Source of the DNA: DATBGS01 sp036557885
Lineage (GTDB): Bacteria; Chloroflexota; Ktedonobacteria; Ktedonobacterales; DATBGS01
DNA: 41,911 nt
Direction of reading: 5' to 3'
Assembly: GCA_036557885.1 (NCBI GenBank)
Contig: DATBGS010000115.1
Coordinates: 1 to 41,911 of the forward strand
This document shows positions 16,295 through 23,382 of this stretch, one piece after another; position 1 is the first letter of the stretch, and every line of letters starts with the position of its first letter. Below the pieces are notes generated by a model, which was given only the letters and a program-made list of their open reading frames with translations, searched no databases and was not told the origin of the DNA. The position numbers were made by a program, and so were the translations under genes.

Positions 16295-17293
16295 GTGACG
16301 AGCATTGGTGTCGAGAGGATGAAGGCGGGCAGGAATCCCTTATTCTGGCGGCTGGCGGCGCTGTTTATTTCGGTGGTGCTTTCCACTTCGGCGTCCCTTT
16401 TTGCCAAATACGCCCTGGTCAGTTTTACGCCGTTTGCGCTGGCGGCGCTGCGCTTCTGGATTGCCACGCTGGTGGCGGTGCCGCTGGCGGCGCTCGTCGT
16501 CCCCAAAGGGTTAAGCCTGCGGCGCTACGTGCGCGCCCTGCCCATGAGCCTGTGCTATAGCGTAAACAGCGCCCTCTTCTTGCTGGGCATTGACCACACC
16601 ACCGCCATTACCGCGCAACTGCTCTATATGCTGGTGCCGGTGCTGGTGCTGCTTGGCTCGCGCTTCTTCTTCACTGAAAAACTGACGCCCGCCAAACTCT
16701 TTGGCACCGCGCTGGGCATTGCGGGCGCGGTAGTCGTGCTGATCGGCTCGCTGGAGGGCACGCTGGGCAACTCGCTGGGCACGCCGTTTGGGAACGGCAT
16801 TATCTTGATTTCGGTGGTGTTGTGGTCGTCGTTCACGCTGCTGGCGCGGCGCCAGAGCCAATCGCAGCATCCCATCGAACTCTCATGCTATACACAGATC
16901 ACCGCTTCGCTCGTTACGCCGCTGTTCCTGGTGCCAGACATCGCCCTGCATCACCCGCTGTACGGCAGCATCACCTGGCTGGCAATCATTTCGGTCCTGG
17001 CGCTGGCGCTGCTCATCTCGGTTTTCCGTGATATTTTGTTTCAATGGGGGCTGCAAGGCACGAGCGCCTTTACCACCAGCGTGATGGGCTTTTTCGCGCC
17101 CTTCCTGACGGTGGCCTATGCCATCCCGCTCTTGGGCGAACAACTCAGCCTGAACCTGCTCATCAGCGGCGCGTTGATCATCGTAGGCATCTTCTTTGCC
17201 GTGATCATCCCGGCACGCCAGAACCGCGCCAAATCACCAGCGCCAGAGCCGGTGCTGGTGGGCGTGGCAACACAGGAGCAAGGCAAGCCATGA
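16295..17293 (+). CDS. EamA/DMT-superfamily transporter, second of a tandem pair
   Basis: A 332-residue paralog of the preceding gene with the same ten-helix, two-repeat architecture: STSASLFAKYALVSFTPFAL, LRFWIATLVAVPLAALVV, KLFGTALGIAGAVVVLIGSL, NSLGTPFGNGIILISVVLWS and AYAIPLLGEQLSLNLLISG. A GTG at 16295 is the first start after the previous stop; an ATG at 16319 also fits but lacks a spaced ribosome site. The last four bases overlap the start of the LLM gene (ATGA), so transporters and oxidoreductase are probably co-transcribed and translationally coupled. This suggests they act on, or export, related compounds. Confidence 0.9.
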   Translation: MTSIGVERMKAGRNPLFWRLAALFISVVLSTSASLFAKYALVSFTPFALAALRFWIATLVAVPLAALVVPKGLSLRRYVRALPMSLCYSVNSALFLLGIDHTTAITAQLLYMLVPVLVLLGSRFFFTEKLTPAKLFGTALGIAGAVVVLIGSLEGTLGNSLGTPFGNGIILISVVLWSSFTLLARRQSQSQHPIELSCYTQITASLVTPLFLVPDIALHHPLYGSITWLAIISVLALALLISVFRDILFQWGLQGTSAFTTSVMGFFAPFLTVAYAIPLLGEQLSLNLLISGALIIVGIFFAVIIPARQNRAKSPAPEPVLVGVATQEQGKP

Positions 17294-18195
17294 AACTTGG
17301 CCTCAATCTCTCCAATGACGAGCGACTGATAGACGGCAAAAAGCCGCGCTTCAGCGACTTCAAGGAGATTGTGCAAACCGCCGAGCAGATGGGCTTTGAC
17401 TCATTCTGGTTGGCCGATCACCTGCTCTGGCGCACCCCTGACACAGAGGAGCGCGGCTTCTGGGAAAGCCTGACGTTCTTGAGCGGGCTGGCCGCCGTTA
17501 CCTCGCGCATCCAGCTTGGGCCGTCGGTGGCCTGCGCCTCCTTTCGCAATCCGGCATTGCTCGCGAAAATGGCCGCCAGCCTGGACGAGATCAGCCAGGG
17601 GCGCTTCGTCCTGGGGCTGGGCGCGGGCTGGTATGAGCCAGAGTATCAGGCGTTTGGCTATCCCTTTGATCACCTCGCCAGCCGCTTTGAAGAAGCGCTC
17701 CAGATCATCCTGCCGCTGCTGCGCGACGGGCACATGGATTTTACGGGCAAGTATTATCAGGCGCGGAACGCCGTCTTACGCCCGCGTGGGCCATCGGCGG
17801 GGCGCATCCCCATCTGGATTGGCGCCACAGGTCCGCGCATACTGCAACTGACGGCGCGCTATGCCGACGCATGGGTGTTCACGGGCTGGGGCAAGCGCTT
17901 TAAGGCTGATCGCATTGCTGGCGAATATACGAAACTGCTTGCGGCGTGCGAGCAGGTTGGGCGCGACCCGGCCACCATCGAACTCACTGCCATCACCGAA
18001 GTGGAGTTCCTGGCGCCCGGCCAGGCACGCGACCCAGACGACGGGGGCATCAGCGGGGATGCAGAGGAGATTGCGCAAGAACTGCGCGCCTTTGCCGAGG
18101 CGGGCGTGCAGCACCTCACCGTGATCATTCAGCCAGAGGGTTTGAGCGGGCTGAGCCAGTTTGCGCGGGTGATGGAGTTGCTCAAGCACTGGTAG
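17290..18195 (+). CDS. LLM-class (F420/flavin-dependent luciferase-like) oxidoreductase
   Basis: The 301-residue product is a complete luciferase-like monooxygenase-fold protein: MKLGLNLSNDERLIDGKK, AEQMGFDSFWLADHLLWR, FLSGLAAVTSRIQLGPSVAC, SFRNPALLAKMAASLDEIS, GRFVLGLGAGWYEPEYQAFG with SRFEEALQII, and the substrate/cofactor loop RIPIWIGATGPRILQLTARY. Members use F420H2 or FMNH2; which one applies is uncertain, though the GLGAGW and IGATGP patterns are common in F420-dependent members. The ATG at 17290 overlaps the transporter stop by four bases. A close paralog lies at 19626. Confidence 0.92.
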   Translation: MKLGLNLSNDERLIDGKKPRFSDFKEIVQTAEQMGFDSFWLADHLLWRTPDTEERGFWESLTFLSGLAAVTSRIQLGPSVACASFRNPALLAKMAASLDEISQGRFVLGLGAGWYEPEYQAFGYPFDHLASRFEEALQIILPLLRDGHMDFTGKYYQARNAVLRPRGPSAGRIPIWIGATGPRILQLTARYADAWVFTGWGKRFKADRIAGEYTKLLAACEQVGRDPATIELTAITEVEFLAPGQARDPDDGGISGDAEEIAQELRAFAEAGVQHLTVIIQPEGLSGLSQFARVMELLKHW

Positions 18196-18197
18196 GG

Positions 18198-18355
18198 CTT
18201 GTAGCGCGGGCTGCTAGCCCGCCGGGGCTGGGTGTGGCTCGTATGGCAGCGTTGGCTTACAGAGGATACGCGCGGGCTGCCGTGCCCCTGCTTTGAGGGG
18301 GCAGCCCCGCCACAGAGGGACATCCACCGCTAGGGATGCGCCGCCCGGCGGTTTC
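18198..18355. repeat. REP-like palindromes and dispersed units after the first LLM gene
   Basis: TTGTAGCGC followed by GCGGGCT/AGCCCGC (18206-18222) matches the TGTAGCGC palindrome family. An exact copy of the 22-base unit with core CCCCTGCTTTGAGGGG is at 18279-18300. A 25-base segment at 18331-18355, containing CCGCCCGGCGG, recurs exactly at 18792-18816, so the first small membrane protein gene is bracketed by direct repeats. Confidence 0.75.
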
Positions 18356-18390
18356 GCCAACGATAGAAGGGACAGGAGACAAGAGAAAAG

Positions 18391-18735
18391 TTAAAGATGC
18401 AATCCAACATACTCGAGAACAGCCATACCAACACCGAAGCAGATCATCATTAACCCGAAAAGCACGTTGGAAGCTCCATCAGAAGAAGATTTGAGATGAA
18501 GCTGCCAGCGCAGGACAGAAATCTTTGCAGTAATCAGTTGTGAAATGCCTACAAGCAGGAAATTAACCGGCACCATGACGAACACGAATGAAGTCAGGGT
18601 TCTTGGTTCCACCACGTTTCTGGCCCAGATCAAACCCACAATATACGCCAGCATGATGCCCAAGATCACTCCCTGCATCAGCTCAAACCAGCTTAAGCGA
18701 TTGATGAGCCGGCGCTGCGTTGGGTCCGCTTCCAT
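18391..18735 (-). CDS. Small membrane protein, paralog A
   Basis: A 114-residue protein starting MEADPTQRRLINRLSWFELM with three to four hydrophobic segments (LMQGVILGIMLAYIVGLIWA, FVFVMVPVNFLLVGISQLI, VLFGLMMICFGVGMAVLEYV) separated by a polar loop ALR-like 'ISVLRWQLHLKSSSDGA'. AAAGGA is ten bases before the ATG. It shares layout, the DPTxRxLxNRL start, the MQGVxxGI motif and the 'K(V/I)xxLRxQLH' loop with the gene at 18882-19223, so both descend from a duplication. Function unknown. Confidence 0.75.
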   Translation of the reverse strand: MEADPTQRRLINRLSWFELMQGVILGIMLAYIVGLIWARNVVEPRTLTSFVFVMVPVNFLLVGISQLITAKISVLRWQLHLKSSSDGASNVLFGLMMICFGVGMAVLEYVGLHL

Positions 18736-18791
18736 CGGATGATTGTCCTTTCTTCACGCGAAAGGTTAAGGATGAAGAGCACCAGAGGAAT

Positions 18792-18816
18792 TAGGGATGC
18801 GCCGCCCGGCGGTTTC
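18792..18816. repeat. Second copy of the 25-base direct repeat
   Basis: Identical to 18331-18355 and located the same way, just downstream of (minus-strand 3' to) the second small membrane protein gene, consistent with duplication of gene plus repeat. Confidence 0.75.
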
Positions 18817-18881
18817 TCCGATAATATCCAACAGCTAGAAAGCAGCAAATCACAATACCCAACTGAATAGTAATACCAGGA

Positions 18882-19223
18882 TCAACGTAAAAACACGAGA
18901 ATGATCAACATGAAGGAGCTTATACTGAGCATGAACAACCCAACGATAATAAACAAGAGGGGAAGCCCCTCAACCGAGGGTCTGGGATGAAGTTGCTGAC
19001 GCAAGGCAACAACTTTCGCATTCATCAAGAAAACAATGCCTAGAAGCAATGGGTTTACCGTCGGAAGGAACTGCGCCAAGGAAGCGACTGAGGCTGTGGC
19101 TTCTGTGTGATTGGCCCAGATCATCCCTACGCTCAATGTCAGCTCGATTCCAATCACTACACCCTGCATCATGGTAAGCATGATTAAGCGATTCATGAGG
19201 TGCCGCGTTGGGTCCGTCACCAT
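18882..19223 (-). CDS. Small membrane protein, paralog B
   Basis: From the ATG at 19223 (AAAGGA ten bases upstream, as in its paralog; a longer frame starts at 19247) the product is 113 residues, beginning MVTDPTRHLMNRLIMLTMMQ. Hydrophobic segments are near 13-34, 48-65 and 85-110, the last ending LIILVFLR. The central loop NAKVVALRQQLHPRPSVEG corresponds to ISVLRWQLHLKSSSDG of paralog A. Both genes lie between the two LLM paralogs and oppose them. No function is known to me. Confidence 0.72.
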   Translation of the reverse strand: MVTDPTRHLMNRLIMLTMMQGVVIGIELTLSVGMIWANHTEATASVASLAQFLPTVNPLLLGIVFLMNAKVVALRQQLHPRPSVEGLPLLFIIVGLFMLSISSFMLIILVFLR

Positions 19224-19625
19224 TGGGTCATCTTCCTTTCCCCCCATTTGGGCATGCTGCTAGTAGACAGTATAGCCCAGCGCAAAAGATTCCCTGGTGT
19301 GGTACACTGGCAGCGGTCAAGAGTCGGTGCGTCTTGCTTGCGCATGCAGATAAACACGTGCTGCGCCCCTTGCGGGAGGCAGCGGAAGCTGGCCTGGCAG
19401 CCCCTACAGATTCCCACTTGTTGGCAGACCGTTTCGGTCTTCCACTGGTGGCACCGTACAGCGGCCTGGCCTGTTTCCCTCTGGCGAGTTTGCCACCTGT
19501 GTGTGCCGCTGGCACGCCTGGCTCTTGTTCCCCAAAAAGCGCCTTCCTGCTCAGTTGGCGCAGAGAACACTTGCGCGCTGCACCGGCAACCCAAACAACC
19601 TGAGAGAGCAGAAAGGCAGCATCCC
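19224..19625 (+). other. Gene-free 400-base upstream region of the second LLM gene
   Basis: Open frames here do not look like protein in any frame. A possible -10 TACACT occurs around 19303-19308 (GTGTGGTACACTGG). No strong hairpins with T tracts or recognised riboswitch motifs were found; if transcription starts near 19315, the leader would be about 310 bases, long enough to hold a structured RNA. Confidence 0.3.
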
Positions 19626-20555
19626 ATGCCACAGACACCCCCGGCACACCGCCGCATGAAACTTGGCCTGATTCCCTCCATTAGCGAAGGCGGAATGGGC
19701 AACGGCAAGACCGTCACCTTCAGCGAACTCAAAGACACCGCGCAGATGGCCGAAGAACTGGGCTTTGATTCGCTCTGGCTGGACGATCATCTCATCTTTC
19801 GCGCCCCCAATGAGGAGAGCGGCTGCTGGGAATGCTTCACGTTCTTGAGCGGGCTGGCCGCCGTCACCTCGCATGTGCAGCTTGGGCCGCTGGTGGCCTG
19901 CACCTCGTTTCGCAACCCGGCGCTGATTGCGAAGATGACCGCCAGCCTGGACGAGATCAGCCAGGGGCGCTTTATTCTGGGGCTGGGCGCTGGCTGGCAC
20001 GAGCCTGAGTATCTGGCCTATGGCTACCCCTTCGATCACCTTGCCAGCCGCTTTGAGGAAGCGCTCCAGATCATCGTGCCGCTGCTGCGCGAGGGGCAGG
20101 TAGATTTCGAGGGCAAATACTATCAGGCGAAAAATTGCGTCTTGCGTCCGCGTGGGCCATCGGCGGGGCGCATCCCCCTGATGATTGGCTCCAGCAAGCC
20201 GCGCATGCTGGAGATAACCGCGCGCTACGCCGACTCGTGGAACCGCACCGCCTGGCGCGCTAAAGCTGACCGCATCACCGGCGAATATCCCAAGCTCTTA
20301 GAGGCGTGCAAGACGGTGGGGCGCGACCCGGCCAGCATCGAGCTATCCGCTGGCGTGGAGGTGCATTTCCTGGCAGAAGGGAAGCAGAGCGACCCCAACG
20401 ACAAAGGCATCACCGGCAACGCAGAGCAGATTGCCCAGGAACTGCGCGCCTTTGCCGACGCGGGCGTGCAGCATCTCATCGTTGCCGTTGAGCCGCAAGG
20501 GATTGATGGCCTCAAGCAATTTGCGCGGGTCATCGAACTGTTAGATCAAGGCTGA
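19626..20555 (+). CDS. LLM-class (F420/flavin-dependent luciferase-like) oxidoreductase, paralog
   Basis: The product (309 residues from ATG 19626, with AGAAAGG nine bases upstream; homology starts at a second ATG, 19656) aligns with the 17290 gene along nearly its whole length: AEELGFDSLWLDDHLIFRAP, FLSGLAAVTSHVQLGPLVAC, SFRNPALIAKMTASLDEIS, GRFILGLGAGWHEPEYLAYG, AKNCVLRPRGPSAGRIPL and QELRAFADAGVQHLIVAVEP. Differences in the segment after the start and around IPLMIGSSKPRMLEITARY suggest a diverged substrate. It converges with the nucleotidyltransferase gene (23 bases between stops). Confidence 0.92.
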   Translation: MPQTPPAHRRMKLGLIPSISEGGMGNGKTVTFSELKDTAQMAEELGFDSLWLDDHLIFRAPNEESGCWECFTFLSGLAAVTSHVQLGPLVACTSFRNPALIAKMTASLDEISQGRFILGLGAGWHEPEYLAYGYPFDHLASRFEEALQIIVPLLREGQVDFEGKYYQAKNCVLRPRGPSAGRIPLMIGSSKPRMLEITARYADSWNRTAWRAKADRITGEYPKLLEACKTVGRDPASIELSAGVEVHFLAEGKQSDPNDKGITGNAEQIAQELRAFADAGVQHLIVAVEPQGIDGLKQFARVIELLDQG

Positions 20556-20578
20556 TTGTGTCTGGGCTGGCCGCGCCT

Positions 20579-21436
20579 TCAGTCGGCTGGCCGAGCCGCC
20601 AGGCTGGTAATGCCCAGTTCCCGATACAGATACTCGGCGGTCTTGCGCTCCAGATGCTCCGGCCAGGGCACCTGAAGCCGCAGCGCCAGCGCTTTTGCGG
20701 CGGGCATGAATGCCTGCACCACTGCCACATGTCCTTCGATAATCGCCTGTCGGTTGGGAGCGCCCAGCGGCAGGCGTTCCAGAAGCTCGCGCTGCTCCTG
20801 GCTCAGCCTGCTGCTCCATTGCTTCACGCCCATCGGCGGCTGGGGCGCGTTCCCTTCCACAAAAAGCTGATAGAGCAGCGTGCGCAGCGTATGCACGCCC
20901 TCCACGCCCAGCAACCAATCCTGTCGAGCCAGCACCGCCGGAAGCAGCCCATGAATCCTGAAGGCTTCCTCAATCAGACGCCCGACGCGCTCAGCCGATG
21001 GCCCCTGCTGGTTATAGGCGGGAAGCTGCTGGGTCAGATCATCACGGTCAAAGACATTGATTCTGATGCGGTAAGGCGTCGTGGGGAGAGCAGAAACCCG
21101 CTCGCAGACGACATCCAGCCGTTCCCACGTTTCGGTCACAGCGTAGAAGCTGCCAGGACTGCCAGGAAGTTCGCGGGCAATGATCGTCGGGGCAATCTGC
21201 GCCAGCCAATCTCGCCAGGACGCGGCAAACGCAGCAAAGGCGTCATCCTGCACCGTCACCATCAGATCAAGATCAGAGCCTGCATCCGCCGCGCCCCTGG
21301 CAACGGAACCGCTCAGCCAGAGGGCGCGCACCCGCTCATCAGCCTGGCAAACCTGACAAGCGCGATCAAACAGTACGCCATAGGCTGGGGGCAGTGGGGC
21401 CAGTTGGGGTGGATGTTCTGGGGTATACTCGCTCAT
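20579..21436 (-). CDS. Nucleotidyltransferase-domain protein
   Basis: From the ATG at 21436 the product is 285 residues, starting MSEYTPEHPPQLAPLPPAYG. The pol-beta-like nucleotidyltransferase motif LWLSGSVARGAADAGSDLDL (about residues 43-62) supplies the GS...G and DxD metal ligands, and a later WERLDVVCERV offers the third acidic residue. The C-terminal half is helical (HTLRTLLYQLFVEG, LSQEQRELLERLPLG), like substrate-binding regions of aminoglycoside nucleotidyltransferase-like proteins. It could modify a small molecule or a protein; there is no evidence for a particular substrate. The longer frame up to 21736 overlaps the YHS gene and is rejected as a start. Confidence 0.82.
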   Translation of the reverse strand: MSEYTPEHPPQLAPLPPAYGVLFDRACQVCQADERVRALWLSGSVARGAADAGSDLDLMVTVQDDAFAAFAASWRDWLAQIAPTIIARELPGSPGSFYAVTETWERLDVVCERVSALPTTPYRIRINVFDRDDLTQQLPAYNQQGPSAERVGRLIEEAFRIHGLLPAVLARQDWLLGVEGVHTLRTLLYQLFVEGNAPQPPMGVKQWSSRLSQEQRELLERLPLGAPNRQAIIEGHVAVVQAFMPAAKALALRLQVPWPEHLERKTAEYLYRELGITSLAARPAD

Positions 21437-21566
21437 ACTCGTGATGCTTCCTTCCCTGCGCTGATGGAGAGACTGGCAGCGGCCTAGAGGCCACTGCCAG
21501 TCTACCACACGTGTCAGAGGAAACACACGCCAGAACAGATCAGTCTCACACAGCGAGCAGCCCCAG

Positions 21567-21842
21567 CTACAGATCGGGATACCCATACTGCGCCGGGTTC
21601 TGCTCGAACAACATCTTGCAGAGGGCCGAACAGAAGTACAGCGTCTCCTGCCCAGACACATTGACCGGCGCGGCAATCGTATCGTCTGCGACGCGCTTAT
21701 CCACCAGCATCCCGCACACCGGGTCGCGGGCCACATGGGGGTCGTCTGCGGAGAGGTTGTTTGGGTTCGGATTCAACGCGCCCTGAACCTCCGGGTTCTG
21801 GGGCATAGTGAACTCTTGCCCTGAAGTGTCTTGGAATTGCAT
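21567..21842 (-). CDS. YHS-domain protein
   Basis: A 91-residue protein with a disordered N-terminus (MQFQDTSGQEFTMPQNPEVQ) and a C-terminal YHS domain: ARDPVCGMLVDKRVADDTIA, ETLYFCSALCKMLFEQNP, AQYGYPDL. The paired DPVCGM and YFCS..CK cysteines are the usual metal-binding positions; YHS domains occur in copper/heavy-metal handling proteins and some monooxygenases. AAAGGAG lies five bases before the start ATG at 21842. It is part of a minus-strand run with the ATP-grasp gene 59 bases upstream. Confidence 0.88.
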   Translation of the reverse strand: MQFQDTSGQEFTMPQNPEVQGALNPNPNNLSADDPHVARDPVCGMLVDKRVADDTIAAPVNVSGQETLYFCSALCKMLFEQNPAQYGYPDL

Positions 21843-21901
21843 AGCGTCTCCTTTCGCAAAATCACTACAGCGATCCGCTCAGGAGATGGTGCTCGCAGGT
21901 G

Positions 21902-22864
21902 TTATGCCGTCAACACGCGGACAAGTGTTTGATAGAACGCGCCAACATCGGCCCGCTCTGGCAGGCCCGCCACCTGCCCATCGCCAGGTTCTACAATCAG
22001 CCAGTCGCCATCCTGCCGCTTTGCCACGTCCAGTGTAAAAAAGCGGCTCTGGATGGAGCGCGCAAGCGGCAAAAAGCGCTCAATGGGCGGCTGAAGCGTG
22101 CCATAGGCACCCTCTTCCCAATAGGGCGCGGCCAGCAGCAGCGTCCCATCCAGAAAGAACAGCCGAAACTCTTTGCTGAGCGGCATGCCGCTTCTGGCGT
22201 GGGTCGCCAGCGGCTCAAAAGGCACAAACTCCCGAAAGACCAGCCCTTCGTTCAGGTCCGGCCCTTGCAGCGCCAGAAAGCGCCCGACGACACGCTCCAC
22301 CGCCGCCCGGTCAGCGGCAGAAGGGATGTAGCACGCCTCGGCCCAGTGGTGCTTCTGCGACTTGACGTAATCTTTGACGATGACCGGCGCATCCCCAAAC
22401 GGGCGCAGTGCTGCCATCACACGCTCAATTGCCAGCCCCGATGCGGCATCCAGCCAGACCGAGCGCGGCGTCTGGCCTGCAAGCAGTGGGTAGGATTCGG
22501 GGAGATAATGGCAATGGCGATATGCCGCAGGCGTGTTGAGCAGGGTGAGATTGCGTACCGCCAGCGCCTCATAGAGCCGTTGATACTGCTCCAGGCGCAG
22601 CATCCAGCCGCGATAGATGGCAGGCGTCGGCGCCTCAGCGGGCGCGACGCGGCGCAGCGCCTCGGCAGTGTCCCGCGCGTCTACCAGCGCCTCAAAGTTC
22701 AGCAGCGAACAGGCAAAGCCTGCTGCCTGAGCAGCAGCCATCTCGCCCGCATACAACGCATCGGGCTGCTTCGAGACGAGCGGGTCGGCAGGAAAGATCA
22801 GGCGTGTGCGATGTTGCACTGAAGGCGGCCCAGGCAGATTCAGCGATAGCGGGCCATCAGCCAT
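21902..22864 (-). CDS. ATP-grasp protein (R2K-like)
   Basis: A 320-residue protein with ATP-grasp features: VIVKDYVKSQKHHWAEACYI (nucleotide-binding strand and loop), EGLVFREFVPFEPLATHARS, KEFRLFFLDGTLLLAAPYWE and a metal-binding C-terminal motif FFTLDVAKRQDGDWLIVEPG followed by DGQVAGLPER. The N-terminus (RLIFPADPLVSKQPDALYAG) and the 'VEPGDGQV' ending resemble the R2K clade of ATP-grasp enzymes, which are thought to join or modify amino-acid side chains or peptides. The start overlaps the GNAT stop by 25 bases, suggesting coupled translation and a shared modification pathway. Confidence 0.8.
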   Translation of the reverse strand: MADGPLSLNLPGPPSVQHRTRLIFPADPLVSKQPDALYAGEMAAAQAAGFACSLLNFEALVDARDTAEALRRVAPAEAPTPAIYRGWMLRLEQYQRLYEALAVRNLTLLNTPAAYRHCHYLPESYPLLAGQTPRSVWLDAASGLAIERVMAALRPFGDAPVIVKDYVKSQKHHWAEACYIPSAADRAAVERVVGRFLALQGPDLNEGLVFREFVPFEPLATHARSGMPLSKEFRLFFLDGTLLLAAPYWEEGAYGTLQPPIERFLPLARSIQSRFFTLDVAKRQDGDWLIVEPGDGQVAGLPERADVGAFYQTLVRVLTA

Positions 22865-23340
22865 TCGTCTTTTAACTCTCCTTGCGAGACAATGCTCAGC
22901 TTGCGCCGCCCCTCGACCTCAAAGCCCAGCCGCTCATACAGCCGTTTGGCGTGGTCATTGCCAACAATAACCGTCAGCTCGACTCGCCGCAGCAAGAGCC
23001 AGTTATCGGCAACATCCAGCAGCGCCTCCAGCAGCCGCCTGCCAATCCCCTGACGCTGGTACTCGCGCGCCACAAAGAGAAAGACATGCCCGCTGTGGCG
23101 CAGGCGTCCCCGGCCCACATTCATACCGGCCAGCCCAACCACCTCGCCATTCACCTCCGCCACAAACCAGTGATCATCAGGGCCAAGCTGGGCCAGCCGT
23201 TCTGTGCGTTGATGGAGACGATCACTCGGCAGGCCCATCGTCGTCTCAATCACGCCCTCTTGCCGGGCAATCCGCCAGAGCGCCTCACCATCCTCCAGGC
23301 GCAGCGGGCGGATAAGCGTTGTTGGTTGTGGGTCGGTCAT
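22840..23340 (-). CDS. GNAT-family N-acetyltransferase
   Basis: The 166-residue protein has the GNAT fold: TTLIRPLRLEDGEALWRIAR, WFVAEVNGEVVGLAGMNVGR, then motif A with acetyl-CoA-binding VFLFVAREYQRQGIGRRLLE (Q/RxxGxG/A), and motif B ELTVIVGNDHAKRLYERLGF followed by EVEGRRKLSI. It transfers an acetyl group to an amine of an unidentified substrate. The ATG at 23340 lies 42 bases after the molybdoprotein gene, and the end overlaps the ATP-grasp gene. Related enzymes include the PanM/RimI-like and antibiotic acetyltransferases; the sequence does not discriminate. Confidence 0.9.
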   Translation of the reverse strand: MTDPQPTTLIRPLRLEDGEALWRIARQEGVIETTMGLPSDRLHQRTERLAQLGPDDHWFVAEVNGEVVGLAGMNVGRGRLRHSGHVFLFVAREYQRQGIGRRLLEALLDVADNWLLLRRVELTVIVGNDHAKRLYERLGFEVEGRRKLSIVSQGELKDEWLMARYR

Positions 23341-23382
23341 CGGCTTTCATCCTTTCCAGCAGGGATTGGCAGCGATGCAGGC

